A stretch of DNA of 64,000 bases, from the NCBI RefSeq assembly GCF_954871325.1, contig NC_088776.1, positions 1,441,671-1,505,670 of the forward strand, given 5' to 3'. The notes below the pieces were generated by a model. That model did not search any database. It was not told the origin of the DNA and was given only the letters and a program-made list of their open reading frames with translations. Shown one piece after another: positions 12,300 to 22,649 of the stretch. Origin of the DNA: Gordionus sp. m RMFG-2023 (lineage: Eukaryota; Nematomorpha; Gordioida; Chordodea; Parachordodidae). The first letter of the stretch is position 1. Each line of letters starts with the position of its first letter. Made by a program: the position numbers and the translations under genes.

Positions 12300-13330
12300 T
12301 ATCATCACAATATGGGTCGAATCTTTTCTCATGATATTTAACGACTCCAATATAAGTGCAAACCTTGCTTGTGGCAGAACAAAAATGAGCAAGGCTATCA
12401 CAAGTGTATAGTACCTAAATCCTAGAGGTCAATTCTAGACGATTTGAAAGATGGGCATCCATATGCAATTCTAACAGAATCAAATAATAAGGGAAATATT
12501 AAAACATTTTCCTCTATCCATCGCTATTTAAACAAGAATAAGAACATTTCAATAATGTTAAAAAAAAATTCCTCGGATTGTGAAAAATTCAACGATGTAG
12601 CTAGCCACATAATGGTAAATATAGATTCATTAATATCAATGATTTGCATGTCAGCTATCTGCGCTGATAATGCCTCTGTAAATTTTGGCAAAAACCAAAG
12701 TTACCGAATTGAGGCAGCACAATAATGAATTAATATCAATTGGCTATGCCATATACTACCTAATTCTTGCAAGAAGGCAACAAATGTACTATCTGTGGAT
12801 GTCGAAATAATTGTGATAAAATGTTATAACGAATTTAGTCATCAACTAAAAGATTTAGTGAATTAAAAGAGTTGGTGAAGTGGTCTGACTTGGAATGGTA
12901 TGAGTTGTTGCGATTGCGATATATCTATTAGGTGGTTGTCATTAATACCTGCCCATCGATAGAATTTTAAAATTTTACAAACCCTTAAAAAAATACTTCT
13001 TAAATAAATATTTTAAAAGCTGTACTAAAATTTTGAAAAATTATTTAGAGTATGAAATGGCAGAAGCATATTTGGCATTCGTTTCACATGTAGGAAATCT
13101 ACTTCATGCAGTTAATATTCAGTTGGAATCAGAATATTCTTTATTAAAAAAGATTCACAAAATCATGCTACAGCCCTGTTCATCTCTACAGTTAAAAAAT
13201 AATAAATTTTATGGCACTATTGCTAAAAATATTATATTAAAATGTTCAAATAATACTCTAATTAATACATTTTTAAATGAAGCAGATATTTTTATTAAGA
13301 CAATTTTAGAATATGTATAATTATGTTTAA
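12300..13330 (+). pseudogene. hAT transposase, front/middle part, degenerate
   Basis: Plus-strand frames read LKDGHPYAILTESNNKGNIK, then a region with CADNASVNFGK and, after a stop and frame change, WLCHILPNSCKKATN and VDVEIIVIKCYNEF. The order (catalytic Asp region, C-A-D-N-A-x-V-N-F-G, then the H-x-L-x-N-C helix) is that of ZNF862-like hAT transposases. The longest clean pieces are 12444-12725 and 13033-13320. Frame breaks are frequent, so it is not functional. The counterpart at 14755-15330 reads on the other strand. Confidence 0.65.
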
Positions 13331-13349
13331 AAATTTCTAATTGTATTTT

Positions 13350-14150
13350 TTGTTTTAGGAAGGTTGACTCGCGTTTTTCGTTTGTTATGTTAAAAATTTT
13401 ACGTGCTAAAATTTTTAAAAAAGAATATGTTGATTGGGAGAAATTACCATTAGTTGAGATGACTATGGGTTGAAAAATAAAATTATTTAATATTGAGTAT
13501 TTATTGATTTTTTTATTTTCGCCATTAGTAAGAGGATTTGAATTAATTGATGAGGGAAAGGAAGAGACACAGGTAGCGTCCCAGATTAGGGATTTCCCAT
13601 TGGACCAAGGGATGCAGGTTAGACCGTCAGGTCTGAGGCCATCTTGTAGAGAGAGGTTTGTAGGTTCTAGAATGTTAGGAATTTTAGCTTTATTGAGAGC
13701 ATTATGGATGATTTTATTTATTGCTTTATGCCGGAGGTGGCGACCTTGGCTACGGGAGCAGTTTAGGCCGTGTCTTGCGTTTGGTTGTACGGGTAGGTTG
13801 CAAAGGTGGCAAGTGTGTGAATGTGTTAGCGAGCATCCTAGTCTGAATCCTATGGTAACTCTCAGTTGGTCATTGGTTAAGAGATTATCAAGGGTTAGGC
13901 TAGGAAGTGCCTCGAGCCATTCATATCCGCCATATTTATCGTTTAATTGAAGTAGTTGAATATCGCTAATATCGGAGGGGTTAAGATTATTTTGAAGTTT
14001 CTTTATAAGGGGTTCCAAGATTGATTTATTAGAAATTTCGGTTGGGAATGTTTGACCGTCTGGGGTTAGTAGATTCCATTTTTCGATTGCTACTGTTAAG
14101 AGATCGTCATTGGGAGTTATAAAAGATGAGCCATCGATATTTTAAAATTT
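13350..14150 (-). mobile_element. retroelement ORF fragment, C-terminal region (copy 1), fossil
   Basis: The minus strand encodes the C-terminal part of an invertebrate retroelement polyprotein. It shows GGYEWLEALPS, a zinc-binding C-x2-C with HTCHLCNLPV, HGLNCSRSQGRH, LEPTNLSLQDGLRPDGLT and GKSLIWDATCVSSF. The last phrases resemble a restriction-endonuclease-like domain with the acidic pair in RPDG and IWD. A related copy is at 28932-29830. It is inserted in a hAT element and only a fragment is present. The exact retroelement clade could not be decided. Broken. Confidence 0.65.
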
Positions 14151-14479
14151 ACACTCATTTTTAATATATGACTTGTTATATTTAATGCGATTAAATTTCA
14201 GATTAAAATTTTTTTAATATATATATATTTTAAAAAATTTTAGAATATTTACAATCAAAATTTTATTTTAATAACTCTATTTACAAATGTATAAATATTA
14301 TGACCTTGGAACCAGAAACCATCAATTGATGGTTTTTATAATTTAATAAATATATTAAAAATACCGAAAGACATTGATTTCTTGTTTGAGGAGATTGTAA
14401 TTCTCTCTATTTTTTATGATTCGCCAAAATATTTAAAGTTAGATGGTCTAAAAGCAGAGGAGAAATAAGTAGAATTTTT

Positions 14480-14741
14480 TCGTAATAACGATAAATCCCC
14501 ATGCTTGGAAAAAATATGCAAATGTCTTCTCCTTACCTCATTCTAATGCCTCATCCGAGCGCAGTTTTAGCCTGATGAGAACTGCCGGGAAAAAGGAGAG
14601 AAATCGGATTGCTTTAACATTAGAGGGCGAGCTAATAGTTAAACAAATATATAATATGTCATCCCAGGAATTTTATAAATATCTCAATAGCGACGGTAAA
14701 CATTTAGTTCTATTATTTAAATCTCAAATAAAATATAATTA
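14480..14741 (+). pseudogene. hAT transposase C-terminal dimerisation domain
   Basis: From about 14500 a frame reads WKKYANVFSLPHSNASSERS, then FSLMRTAGKKERNRIALTLE and a short helical tail ending at TAA (14739-14741). The P-H-S-N-A-S-x-E-R-x-F-S block followed by K-x-R-N-R is the hAT C-terminal dimerisation motif. It belongs with the front half to its left; the retroelement fragment lies between. A relative on the other strand is at 52830-53420. Confidence 0.7.
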
Positions 14742-14754
14742 AGTTTTAGCACTG

Positions 14755-15330
14755 GCGTCATAAAATTTATTGTCAATTTTTAAATGTAAAGATGAACACA
14801 TCTGCAGCATAATTTTGTGAATCTTTGTTAACATTCTTCTGATTGCAACTACACATTAACAGCATGTAGTAGATTTCCTACATGTAAAATCATTCCTAAA
14901 TATACCTCTGCCATTCATTATTGAAAAAAATTTTCAAAATATTAGGACAACTTTTATAATCTTTATTTATGAAATATTTTTTTAAAGGTTTATAAAATTT
15001 TAAAATTCTATCGATGGCGGGTATTAGGAACATATCGCAACCAACATTGTGCTGAATTCTGTAAATAGACTCTGTTTACCAAATTCACTGAGGTATTTTT
15101 AGATCAGAAAGCTGATTGATAATCGAGGAGAAAAAATTTAATAGTTTTATTGAAACGACCTTAATTTTGATGAAATAGCTGAGCTTATTAGATGCATCTG
15201 TTAGAATTGCATATGTATGCTCATTTTTCAAATCGTCAAGAATTAACCTCCTGGATTTAGGTCCTAAAACATTGATGATAGTCTTGCTCATTTTTGTTCT
15301 ACAAGTTTAGTTTTCAAATATATTAAAGTC
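14755..15330 (-). pseudogene. inverted second copy of hAT transposase front half
   Basis: Reverse-complement homologue of about 12400-13200. The clearest frame (15085-15291) reads MSKTIINVLG, LKNEHTYAILTDASNK and IKVVSIKLL. It shares the block CATGTAGTAGATTTCCTACATG-like (about 14863) with 13090 on the other strand. It has no back half: similarity ends where the plus-strand transposase ends. Confidence 0.6.
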
Positions 15331-15883
15331 GTTAAATATTATGGGGAAAAGATTCTACCAACATTGTGATGATAAGTATCTCTGTAAATGTTGTACTACA
15401 AGATAAATCATTACAATTGCCGCAACTGAAGTTTCATTTGTATTATTTCTTATTTTTGGAATACCTTATTATGTATTTAAACGTGATACGTGATAATTAA
15501 GCGCCTATCCCTATAATGTTATACACACACACGGTAGATTTCCAATTACGGTCGTTTTGAAAATATATTTTTAATTGTAAAATCAAAATCGTTCGTTTTT
15601 TTTAAATAAAAGTTTATCTTGTTTACATTATTTTATATTTAAAAAAGTTCGTTGGTTATTTTTAATAAATTAATATATTTTAATAAATCAAGATGTTTAT
15701 TTTATTTTAAAAAATATATACCGACTTTGTATTTATATAAACTAAATAAAAAAAAATAACAGGAGGATAATTATGTCGATTCGAAATCCCGGAAAAAATT
15801 TTTTTTAAACAATTTTTATATTTCTCCCCCCATAATACCAAATTTTTCTCCCGTAATTTAAAAATTTTGACCTGGCAACCCTG

Positions 15884-15891
15884 CTTGTGAT
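15884..15891. repeat. right target-site duplication of composite hAT
   Basis: CTTGTGAT, partner of 11849-11856. Confidence 0.7.
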
Positions 15892-15984
15892 ATAGATAAG
15901 AAAATTGATTTAACAGAAATGAAAATTTTAATTTACATTCATATGGTTCTCAAATAGAAAGGTTTTTATTTAACGTTTCGTTTA

Positions 15985-16704
15985 TCATTCGCATCACTCT
16001 AAATTTGGAGGGGATCAGACTTTATTAATACATAAATCTCTTGATTATTCATTATATGGTATCTTAAGGATCTAGAGTATAAGAAGAGTTTTATGGTAAT
16101 TTTAATTTTTCTAACACATTTAAAAATGACCTTAGGTCTTCATAATATTATTTAGAAATAAAAGTTTTAAATTTAATATTTATAATTATGCTCGTAGACA
16201 AAATTATAACGATAAAATAAACCTTGTGGATTATCGATTTTGAGAAACAAAATTGCTAATAGTAAATTTAAACGCTGATGCATATAGAATTTAAGTTAAA
16301 TAAATGATAAAATAATTTTTTTAAATAAAACTAAAATGTTTTAAATCACGCCATGAAGCTTTAACTAAAATATATTTAGCCTATGAAGATATTTTTTATC
16401 CAACCTTTAAATAACCCCCCCCCCTTTCTAATTCCTATCCTTGGCTGAAAGGCCTATAGAGCTTTAATTAAAAAAATAATTGAGAATATCATTAAAAAAC
16501 CCATAAAAATTTTTCGCCCACATTAAGGTATATAATTTTCTGAGTTCTAACTTTTTATTCTGACCGAAATTATAAAAAAAAAAATAATCCCTTATCATCG
16601 AATATTTTTACAAAAATATAAATAAATGGTAAAATATGAATAGATTAGATATTATAGATGTCGTTGAATATTCTAGGGGCAGATAATAAAATAGTTTATA
16701 TATT
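15985..16704. repeat. family II repeat fragments, one inverted and one direct
   Basis: 15985-16280 is the reverse complement of sequence at about 26400-26960 (TTTGAGAA-CAAAATTGCTAATAG and GATCAGACTTTATTAATA). 16290-16704 runs in the direct sense like 28230-28720, including a 10-C run at 16415-16424 and AGATGTCG-TGAATATTCTAGGGG. The unit is then interrupted by the LTR element and resumes at 19019. Confidence 0.6.
16700..16704. repeat. 5-bp target duplication, left of LTR element
   Basis: ATATT, identical to 19014-19018. Comparison with the uninterrupted repeat at 32790-32820 supports this as the insertion point. Confidence 0.7.
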
Positions 16705-16903
16705 TGTTGATTAGTCTTATTTGAATATTATTTATTTTTAAAATATATTAACGTTATATCATTTGAATATCTTATATTATTTAAGTTGATTGTTTAATAT
16801 GTTCAAATTAACTTTTTTTATATATATATACTATGTTTTTAGATATAAAGAAATAATATATATAATAAAATATTAACAAATTTGTTTTAACACTTTATTT
16901 TTA
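16705..16903. repeat. left LTR
   Basis: Starts TGTTGATTAG and ends near TTTATTTTTA. Nearly identical to 18818-19013. Confidence 0.8.
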
Positions 16904-16922
16904 TGGTGCCCCGGTTACGGTG
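16904..16922 (+). promoter_or_regulatory. candidate primer-binding site
   Basis: TGGTGCCCCGGTTACGG begins at the first base after the left LTR. TGG is the complement of a tRNA CCA end. Similar phrases recur at about 17222 and 17559 in the internal region. The matching tRNA was not identified. Confidence 0.5.
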
Positions 16923-17319
16923 GTACGTTTTTCGTTTTTCTTTCTCTTTAAAAAAAAAATAAAACAAAGTAAAATAATAAAATTTTTTTAAAAAAAAAAT
17001 TTAAAATATCCTTACCTTGAATTCTTTTGTAAAAATAAAAGGTAAAGGAATTACTTATCAAATTCGTCGTTCGATATTGGAGATGATAAAAGGACATATA
17101 AAATTTTTTTGACTTTTCTTTTCGATAGTCAAAATTTTATCCAAATTTACAAAATTATAAAAGGTAAAAAAAAAATTTTTATTTAGAATAAATATAACTT
17201 GTTAACTTCTTGTTTCTTTTATGGCGCCCTGTTACGTTTTTGTAAAAAAAAAAGAATAAAATATAGAAAATTTGCCTAAAATTAAAATAAAAAAGTAAAA
17301 ATTAAATTAAATTAAATTC

Positions 17320-17515
17320 GAAATTGTGATGACTACCTTATTTCTTGATTTGACTACCTATTATGACTACCTTATCTATTGTGACTACCTAATCTACTGA
17401 GATGACTATCTAACCTATGGAGACTGCTTAACCTATGGAGATGACTACCTATTATGACTACCTTATTTATTGTGATTGCCTAATCGCCTAATCTATGGAG
17501 ATGACCAAGAATCAA
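17320..17515. repeat. degenerate tandem repeat inside LTR element
   Basis: GACTACCTTAT / GACTACCTAAT recurs roughly ten times at irregular spacing, alternating with CTATGGAGAT. Confidence 0.65.
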
Positions 17516-18239
17516 ACCTTAGCACGTTCTTTCATGCAAAAAGCTTCTTTCTTCATGGTGTCCCGGCTCTGGATGTTGGACTGGAATATGATAACCAGCA
17601 CCTAACCTAATGTGACAACCTAGGAAGAACTGATATGAAAGTTGAACGATAGGTTATGAATTCTATTTTGTGAGACCAATGATGATTACTTATTATTCTA
17701 ATCCACGTAAGAAGAAAAGTTATTAAAAATTAAAATTTTATGCCAGGATAAAGGCATATTATAAATTTTTAAAATCACTAAAATGTAAAATCATAATGGA
17801 TATATTTGAACACACAAAAAGCCTTTAAAAAATTATTTACTTAAATTCTTAGTGAAATATTATTTTTGATTTCTTGAATGATGACCAATTGTTGTAAATT
17901 AACAACTAATCCTAAAAATGAATTCTTAGATATAATTAAATATAAACCATTATAAATCCTAAACAAGAAGATAAAACTTTAATTTTAAATATATTAAAGT
18001 GTAATTAAAACATATGAATTAAAAGGGATTGATTTAAATGTACCCTTATAAGTAATACTTATTATGATAAAAATGTTTTTGAAATAAAGCTTTTGAAGAC
18101 AAAAGGTTATGTAAAAATTAAACATCATTATTTTAGAAAAATATTGTGTGAAATTTAAATTTTTTTTAAGAGAGGGAAATGTGCATAATATTTGCATATT
18201 TTAACCTCGGAGATTGAAAATAAATAAAAATAAATTAAA

Positions 18240-18345
18240 TATTAAAACGCTACTAATTAAATATTGAAACGCTAAAAAATGTAAAACGCAAAAAATATAA
18301 AACGCTAAAAATATAAAACGCTAAAAGTATAAAACGCTATGATTA
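18240..18345. repeat. short tandem array AAAACGCTA
   Basis: Seven or so copies of an AAAACGCTAAAAATAT-like unit of about 16 bp inside the LTR element, followed at 18390-18450 by repeats of TCATTCCTTATT. Confidence 0.65.
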
Positions 18346-18804
18346 GCTTAACACCTAAAAAATAATATAATAATCATTATGATTTATCATTCCTTATTCT
18401 GGATTTTATTCCTTATTCCATAAATTATCATTCCTTATTACATATTTTATTGTTCCGAAATTCAAAATTTTATTCGTGCATATTATTCATATATTTGATT
18501 TGATCAACTATTCCAAATTACATATTCCGATTTATTCCAAATTCCAATATTCAACTGGATTAATGATAATAACAATTTTGAGAAATGTGAACAACATACG
18601 ATAAGGATATCAAGCCTACAAAAAACGTACAAACTCACGCAACTCTAATAAACGATTTTATCAAACCTACGTAATAGAATCAAGCCTACGAGAACATTTG
18701 AGACTTATGCGCTAACCAAGAAGAAACCGAGTACAATCGAAACAGGAAAAACTTCTAGGACAACAAGCTCTCGATGAATGCTGAGAAGAAGCTTTGTTCT
18801 TTGT

Positions 18805-18817
18805 AGAAGAGGGGGAA
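18805..18817 (+). promoter_or_regulatory. polypurine tract of LTR element
   Basis: AGAAGAGGGGGAA immediately precedes the right LTR, the position of the plus-strand primer in LTR elements. Confidence 0.7.
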
Positions 18818-19013
18818 TGATGATTAGTCTTATTTGAATATTATTTATTTTTAAAATATATTAACGTTATATCATTTGAATATCTTATATTATTTAAGTT
18901 GATTGTTTAATATGTTCAAATTAACTTTTTTTTATATATATACTATGTTTTTAGATATAAAGAAATAATATATATAATAAAATATTAACAAATTTGTTTT
19001 AACCTTATTTTCA
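18818..19013. repeat. right LTR
   Basis: Starts TGATGATTAG and ends TTATTTTCA, giving TG...CA ends. Followed by the duplicated ATATT (19014-19018). Confidence 0.8.
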
Positions 19014-19268
19014 ATATTTGAAATTATAATTTTATATTTACATAATATAAATCTCGTAAAATACCGGATACAAAAAAAAATGTCCATCTAACAATCAAGA
19101 AGATAGCGATTTACTTCATTTATTCTACCATTGTATATGATAACCCACTACAATCGTCAGTTATAGGATTACCTATAAATATTTATAATTATTTTAAAAT
19201 TTTCATTCACATGAAAGTAATAATTTTAACCTAGTAAATTTTAGTAACTAATATAACCGAGTTAGAAC
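19014..19268. repeat. family II repeat, continuation after LTR element
   Basis: Matches 25440-25620, 32800-32950 and 37810-37960, including ATGTCCATCTAACAATCAAG and ATATGATAACCCACTA. Interrupted at 19269 by a hAT element. Confidence 0.6.
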
Positions 19269-20300
19269 CAGAGTTGTTAAAGATAGCGCGCTACTTAGCG
19301 ATCTATCTTTTTTGATAGCTATAGCTAATAGCCGCTACTTTTTACTTCGCTACTTTTTACTTCGCTACTTTTAAAAATATAATGAATGTAAGTATAAACA
19401 TGAAAATTTAAATATAATATCATAATTAATTATAATTTATTATTTAATTTTGAAATTTAAATATATTTTCAATATTTAATTTATATTTTCAATCTGTGTT
19501 AATAATCTAAAATGGCATCGCCCATGGATATCCAAATCCTTGAAAGTGATTCAGACATGGAAGATTCAATGGAAGAAAATGTACTTAATAGCTCTAATAA
19601 CGATTTCCCATTCCCTAGATTTGAAAAATTTTATAAAATAAATATTAAAACAAAATCTGGATTCAAATTCCTGTGCTTAAAATGTAAAAAAAATATATCA
19701 TCAAATCAATCGAGTAGCTATAACCTGAAGAAACACCTAAAGGTAAATTGTTATTTTTACATAATAATATAATTTATTTTATTAGACTGTTCACGCCAAT
19801 TGCTATAAGGAAATAGAGAAACATATGAAAAATTTTGGTATAGGAGAATCTTCATTCAAAAAGACAAAGACTAAACAAACCAAATTAACTGATAATAAAC
19901 ATGCCATTATTTCACAAAAATTGGCTGATAAAGTAATTGTTGATTTTATTATTGACACAGTTCAGCCATTGTCCTTGGTTGATAATCCATCATTTACTAT
20001 GATGATTAAAACTTTATCCCTGGCACAACAGTTTTATGTCGCCAGACACTTATGAATAAAATAGCCGACAACTTCAAAGTGATGAAAGATCCTCTAATAG
20101 TAGAGTTATCAGATATATCTTATGTATGTACCACGGCAGATAGTTGGACACATAACAGAAGGTAAAAACTTATTTATATTTATAAATTGTTCTGATTAAA
20201 TATTTTTAGAGCTTATTTGGGAATCACAGGCCATTGGTTAGACCCTAGCACTTTAAAAAGAAGATCTGTAGCCTTAGCCCTTAAAAGGATTATATTTTTT
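19269..20300 (+). mobile_element. truncated BED-finger hAT element
   Basis: Starts with CAGAGTTGTTAAAGATAGCG, the same 13-base terminus as the family A MITEs. Subterminal sequence repeats CGCTACTTTTTACTT. It is followed by the front part of a transposase. No matching right terminus was found for it; the nearest TTTAACAACTCTG (20472) belongs to a MITE of its own. It lies inside a family II repeat, whose sequence resumes at about 20540. Confidence 0.65.
19512..20295 (+). pseudogene. hAT transposase, N-terminal part with BED zinc finger and two introns
   Basis: Exon 1 (19512-19742) has an acidic start, then FPFPRFEKFYKI and a BED-type finger with FLCLKCKK and LKKHLK. Intron 1 is 19743-19785. 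Exon 2 (19786-20161) continues VHANCYKEIEKHMKNF and VDNPSFTMMIKTLSLAQQF, with one frame change near 20045-20055, then NKIADNFKVMKD and CTTADSWTHNRR. Intron 2 is 20162-20209. Exon 3 reads AYLGITGHWLDPSTLKRRSV and stops around 20295. The T-T-A-D-S-W-T and G-I-T-G-H-W phrases are typical of hAT transposases of the ZBED-like group. The back half is missing, so it is not active. Confidence 0.7.
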
Positions 20301-20348
20301 TTTTAAATTAACATATTTTCAAATAACATTATTCTGGATCATAAAATT

Positions 20349-20472
20349 CAGAGTTGTTAAAGGATCTGGATACAAGTATCTAGATATAAAAATGTGGTAT
20401 CTGTATCTAGATATTATTTTAGACGATGTATCTGTATCTAGATCCTTTAAATAGTATATTTTAACAACTCTG
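20349..20472. mobile_element. hAT-type MITE, family A, copy 2
   Basis: CAGAGTTGTTAAAGGATCT at the left and TTTTAACAACTCTG at the right, with GTATCTAGAT motifs inside. The flanks share AAAATT, but an exact 8-bp duplication could not be defined. Confidence 0.8.
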
Positions 20473-20539
20473 AAAATTGGTTAATATATTAAATAATTGA
20501 AAAATCCGTTATTCGAAAATATTATTTCAACGCTTCGAA

Positions 20540-22012
20540 ATTATCCGGTTTTGACTGTACCAATTTTTTGAATTCGATTATCGTAGGCTGTTAATTGTAG
20601 TTTAAATTTTTTTTTTTAAATTTCTAATGAGCCTCTCTGCTAACTAAGTCACGTGGTATAATAGTAAATCCCTAATCCCTTATCAATTTGAATCGTAGTG
20701 TTGATTAGTGTCTTAGTCGGGTTTGACTTAGTCTAATTCGAGTCCGGTTTTGAGTGGCACATTTCAAATTGAGCGGCTCAATGCGCCGGATGAGTCGGTT
20801 TTAAAGGTTGACTAAAGTTTATTTCGAATCGGCCTGCTATTATTATTTACTCCACGATAAAAATATTTTAAAAAATTTAACCACTCTGTTTCGGGAATTT
20901 AATATTTTTAAATTAGTATGCAATATTTTATGATAGATTTCCAAACTATGCCATCTATGGTGATGTTATTTAATTTCAGAGTAATCATAAAAGCCATTGT
21001 CATGACTGTAAATGTTCTCAGTCAAAATGTTAACATTAAAATGCAAATCATTCTTGTATTTGGTGATAGCGACTTTGTATTCTACAATTTCTTTCAATCT
21101 TCATATTGCGATTATTATTGTTATGTCGGTTTAGGTCATCGTATTGTATCTGTTTCCTCTGATTGTTGTCACGCCATGTGTTGTTTCTACCATAGTTATT
21201 CGAATTATTATCATGTTGCCTATAATTGTTTTTAAATAGCCTCCAAAAAATTTCGATTTCTATGGTAAAAGTTAATGTTATATCTATTATCATAAATTTG
21301 TCTAAAATTGATTCTAATTTTAGCATTGTAGTCAAAACGAGGATTTAATCTATTGTAATAATTATTATTCTCACTTTTAGTATTATATCTAGGAAAAACG
21401 AAAATTTTAAACTTAGTAAATATTCTATGTAAAATTGGGAAAACAAAAGTTTGCGAATCGAATTTTTAGTTATTTAGGACCTCGTCTTAGAAAAGATTTT
21501 TTTTTTATTGTTTTAACATTCTATTTTATGCTAATACTGCCAAAAGATGTTAAAAACGGCCCAATTTGTATCGATTTCAAAAAATAGTCCTGATAAAGAT
21601 CTTAGCCAAAATAAAATTATCTAGGTTTCAAGATTTGACAAATAGAAATCAAATCCATTCTAACAGCTTCATTTTTTTTAAATTATAAATTTAATAATAT
21701 AATCCTGAATCTCTCTTTCTTGCTTTTGTCTCCTTCACATCATCCGTTTTTTCCATTTTTTTAAAAATTAATAAATCAATATATGTAAGCTAATAATCTA
21801 AGAAATATTTTTTTTATTCTTATACCTACAACCCCCCCCCCCCCCCATCCCCTCAAATAAGAAATTTATTCTCTCCTTTTTCTTTCTTGTTTTATTTTAA
21901 AAAAAAATTATTCATTATTGTAATAGTGAATACACTAAATTTTTTAATGAACTTAACTTATTTCGCTTTGTATATAATAATAAAGAATGTACAAATTATT
22001 TTGATACTTTTA
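20540..22012 (-). repeat. family II repeat with Asn-rich frame remnant
   Basis: Continues the interrupted repeat (GATTATCGTAGGCTGTTAAT also at 25660). Contains GGTGATGTTATTTAATTTCAG (also at 25770 and 30253). A minus-strand frame (21048-21335) reads MLKLESILDKFMIID and NNYGRNNTWRDNNQRKQIQY, then NRHNNNNRN. Its counterpart at 11500-11730 is more decayed. No zinc finger or polymerase motif was seen in it. A 15-C run lies at 21832-21846. The class of element is unknown. Confidence 0.5.
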
Positions 22013-22040
22013 TAATTATTTTATAAGGTAAATAACCTGG

Positions 22041-22062
22041 CCCGGGATATTACTATCCCCGG
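22041..22062. promoter_or_regulatory. conserved GC-rich hairpin upstream of PB1 copy C
   Basis: CCCGGGATA / TATCCCCGG with loop TTAC. One position of the 9-bp stem is changed relative to copies A and B. It is about 590 bp upstream of the start codon. Confidence 0.5.
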
Positions 22063-22328
22063 TCTACCACCATATATAAAATTTTACTTAATCAATATCT
22101 AAAGCGCGGTATTAGGATTAGGAGTGAAAAGAAGCTTGAAAGTAGTAAATAGTTTTATTTAACCTTTCTATTCGAAGAAGTTCAGAGGAAATGGGGTTCG
22201 GCGCGATAATTTAGGGCTTTAATATCGGAGTCTTTGTGTTAGGTCTAAAACCCGGTTTGAGTTGTTACTAAATTTTTTAAATTTATTTTTACCTCGAGGA
22301 TAAAAAATAATTTATTCGATTACTACCT

Positions 22329-22338
22329 CCCCCCCCCC
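22329..22338. repeat. poly-C run upstream of PB1 copy C
   Basis: Ten C in a row, followed after one T by four more. Equivalent to the poly-G run 5414-5424 on the opposite strand. Confidence 0.7.
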
Positions 22339-22649
22339 TCCCCTTAATTTACTAGTTTTAAAACTTGTTTTTCTATTGACATATTATTTCTAAGAATATG
22401 AAAAAATTACTTTTGTTTTTAAAAAACAAATATATAATTCGTTTATGTTGTTTATTAAAATTTCAATTTACATTTACGTAAATAGGGAGTTGTTTCATAT
22501 AAGCTCTGTTAAAATAAATAATTAAAAATATAATAATAATTAAATTTACAAATCAATTAATATATTATATGTTATACAATATTAAATAAACCAAAAACAA
22601 GTGGATCTAGCTTAATAAAATAATCGTTTATATATATATTTTAACAAAT

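Larger units (their letters stand above)
11857..15883. mobile_element. composite fold-back hAT element
   Basis: Begins CAGGGTTGCCA and ends with its complement TGGCAACCCTG (11-bp perfect terminal repeats), flanked by an 8-bp target duplication with one mismatch. Contents in order: left terminal and front transposase half (plus, to about 13340), a retroelement fragment (minus, about 13350-14150), the back half of the transposase (plus, to about 14741), then a second front half in inverted orientation (minus, about 14755-15883). Both subterminal regions carry GGGAGA and CCGCAATT-like phrases. The transposase resembles the ZNF862/GTF2IRD2-like hAT group by wording. All coding parts are degenerate. 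Confidence 0.75.
16705..19013. mobile_element. short non-coding LTR retroelement (TRIM/LARD-like)
   Basis: A 2.3-kb unit bounded by direct repeats of 199 and 196 bp, with a primer-binding-like TGG start directly after the left repeat and a purine tract directly before the right one. The internal 1.9 kb has no gag or pol sequence that I can recognise, so it would depend on another element. The two LTRs differ at only a handful of positions, which points to a recent insertion compared with the surrounding repeat. The family is undetermined. Confidence 0.8.

Noticed and set aside
13504-13950. Plus-strand open frame of 148 codons
   Set aside because: Antisense of the retroelement fragment; the minus strand has the recognisable motifs.
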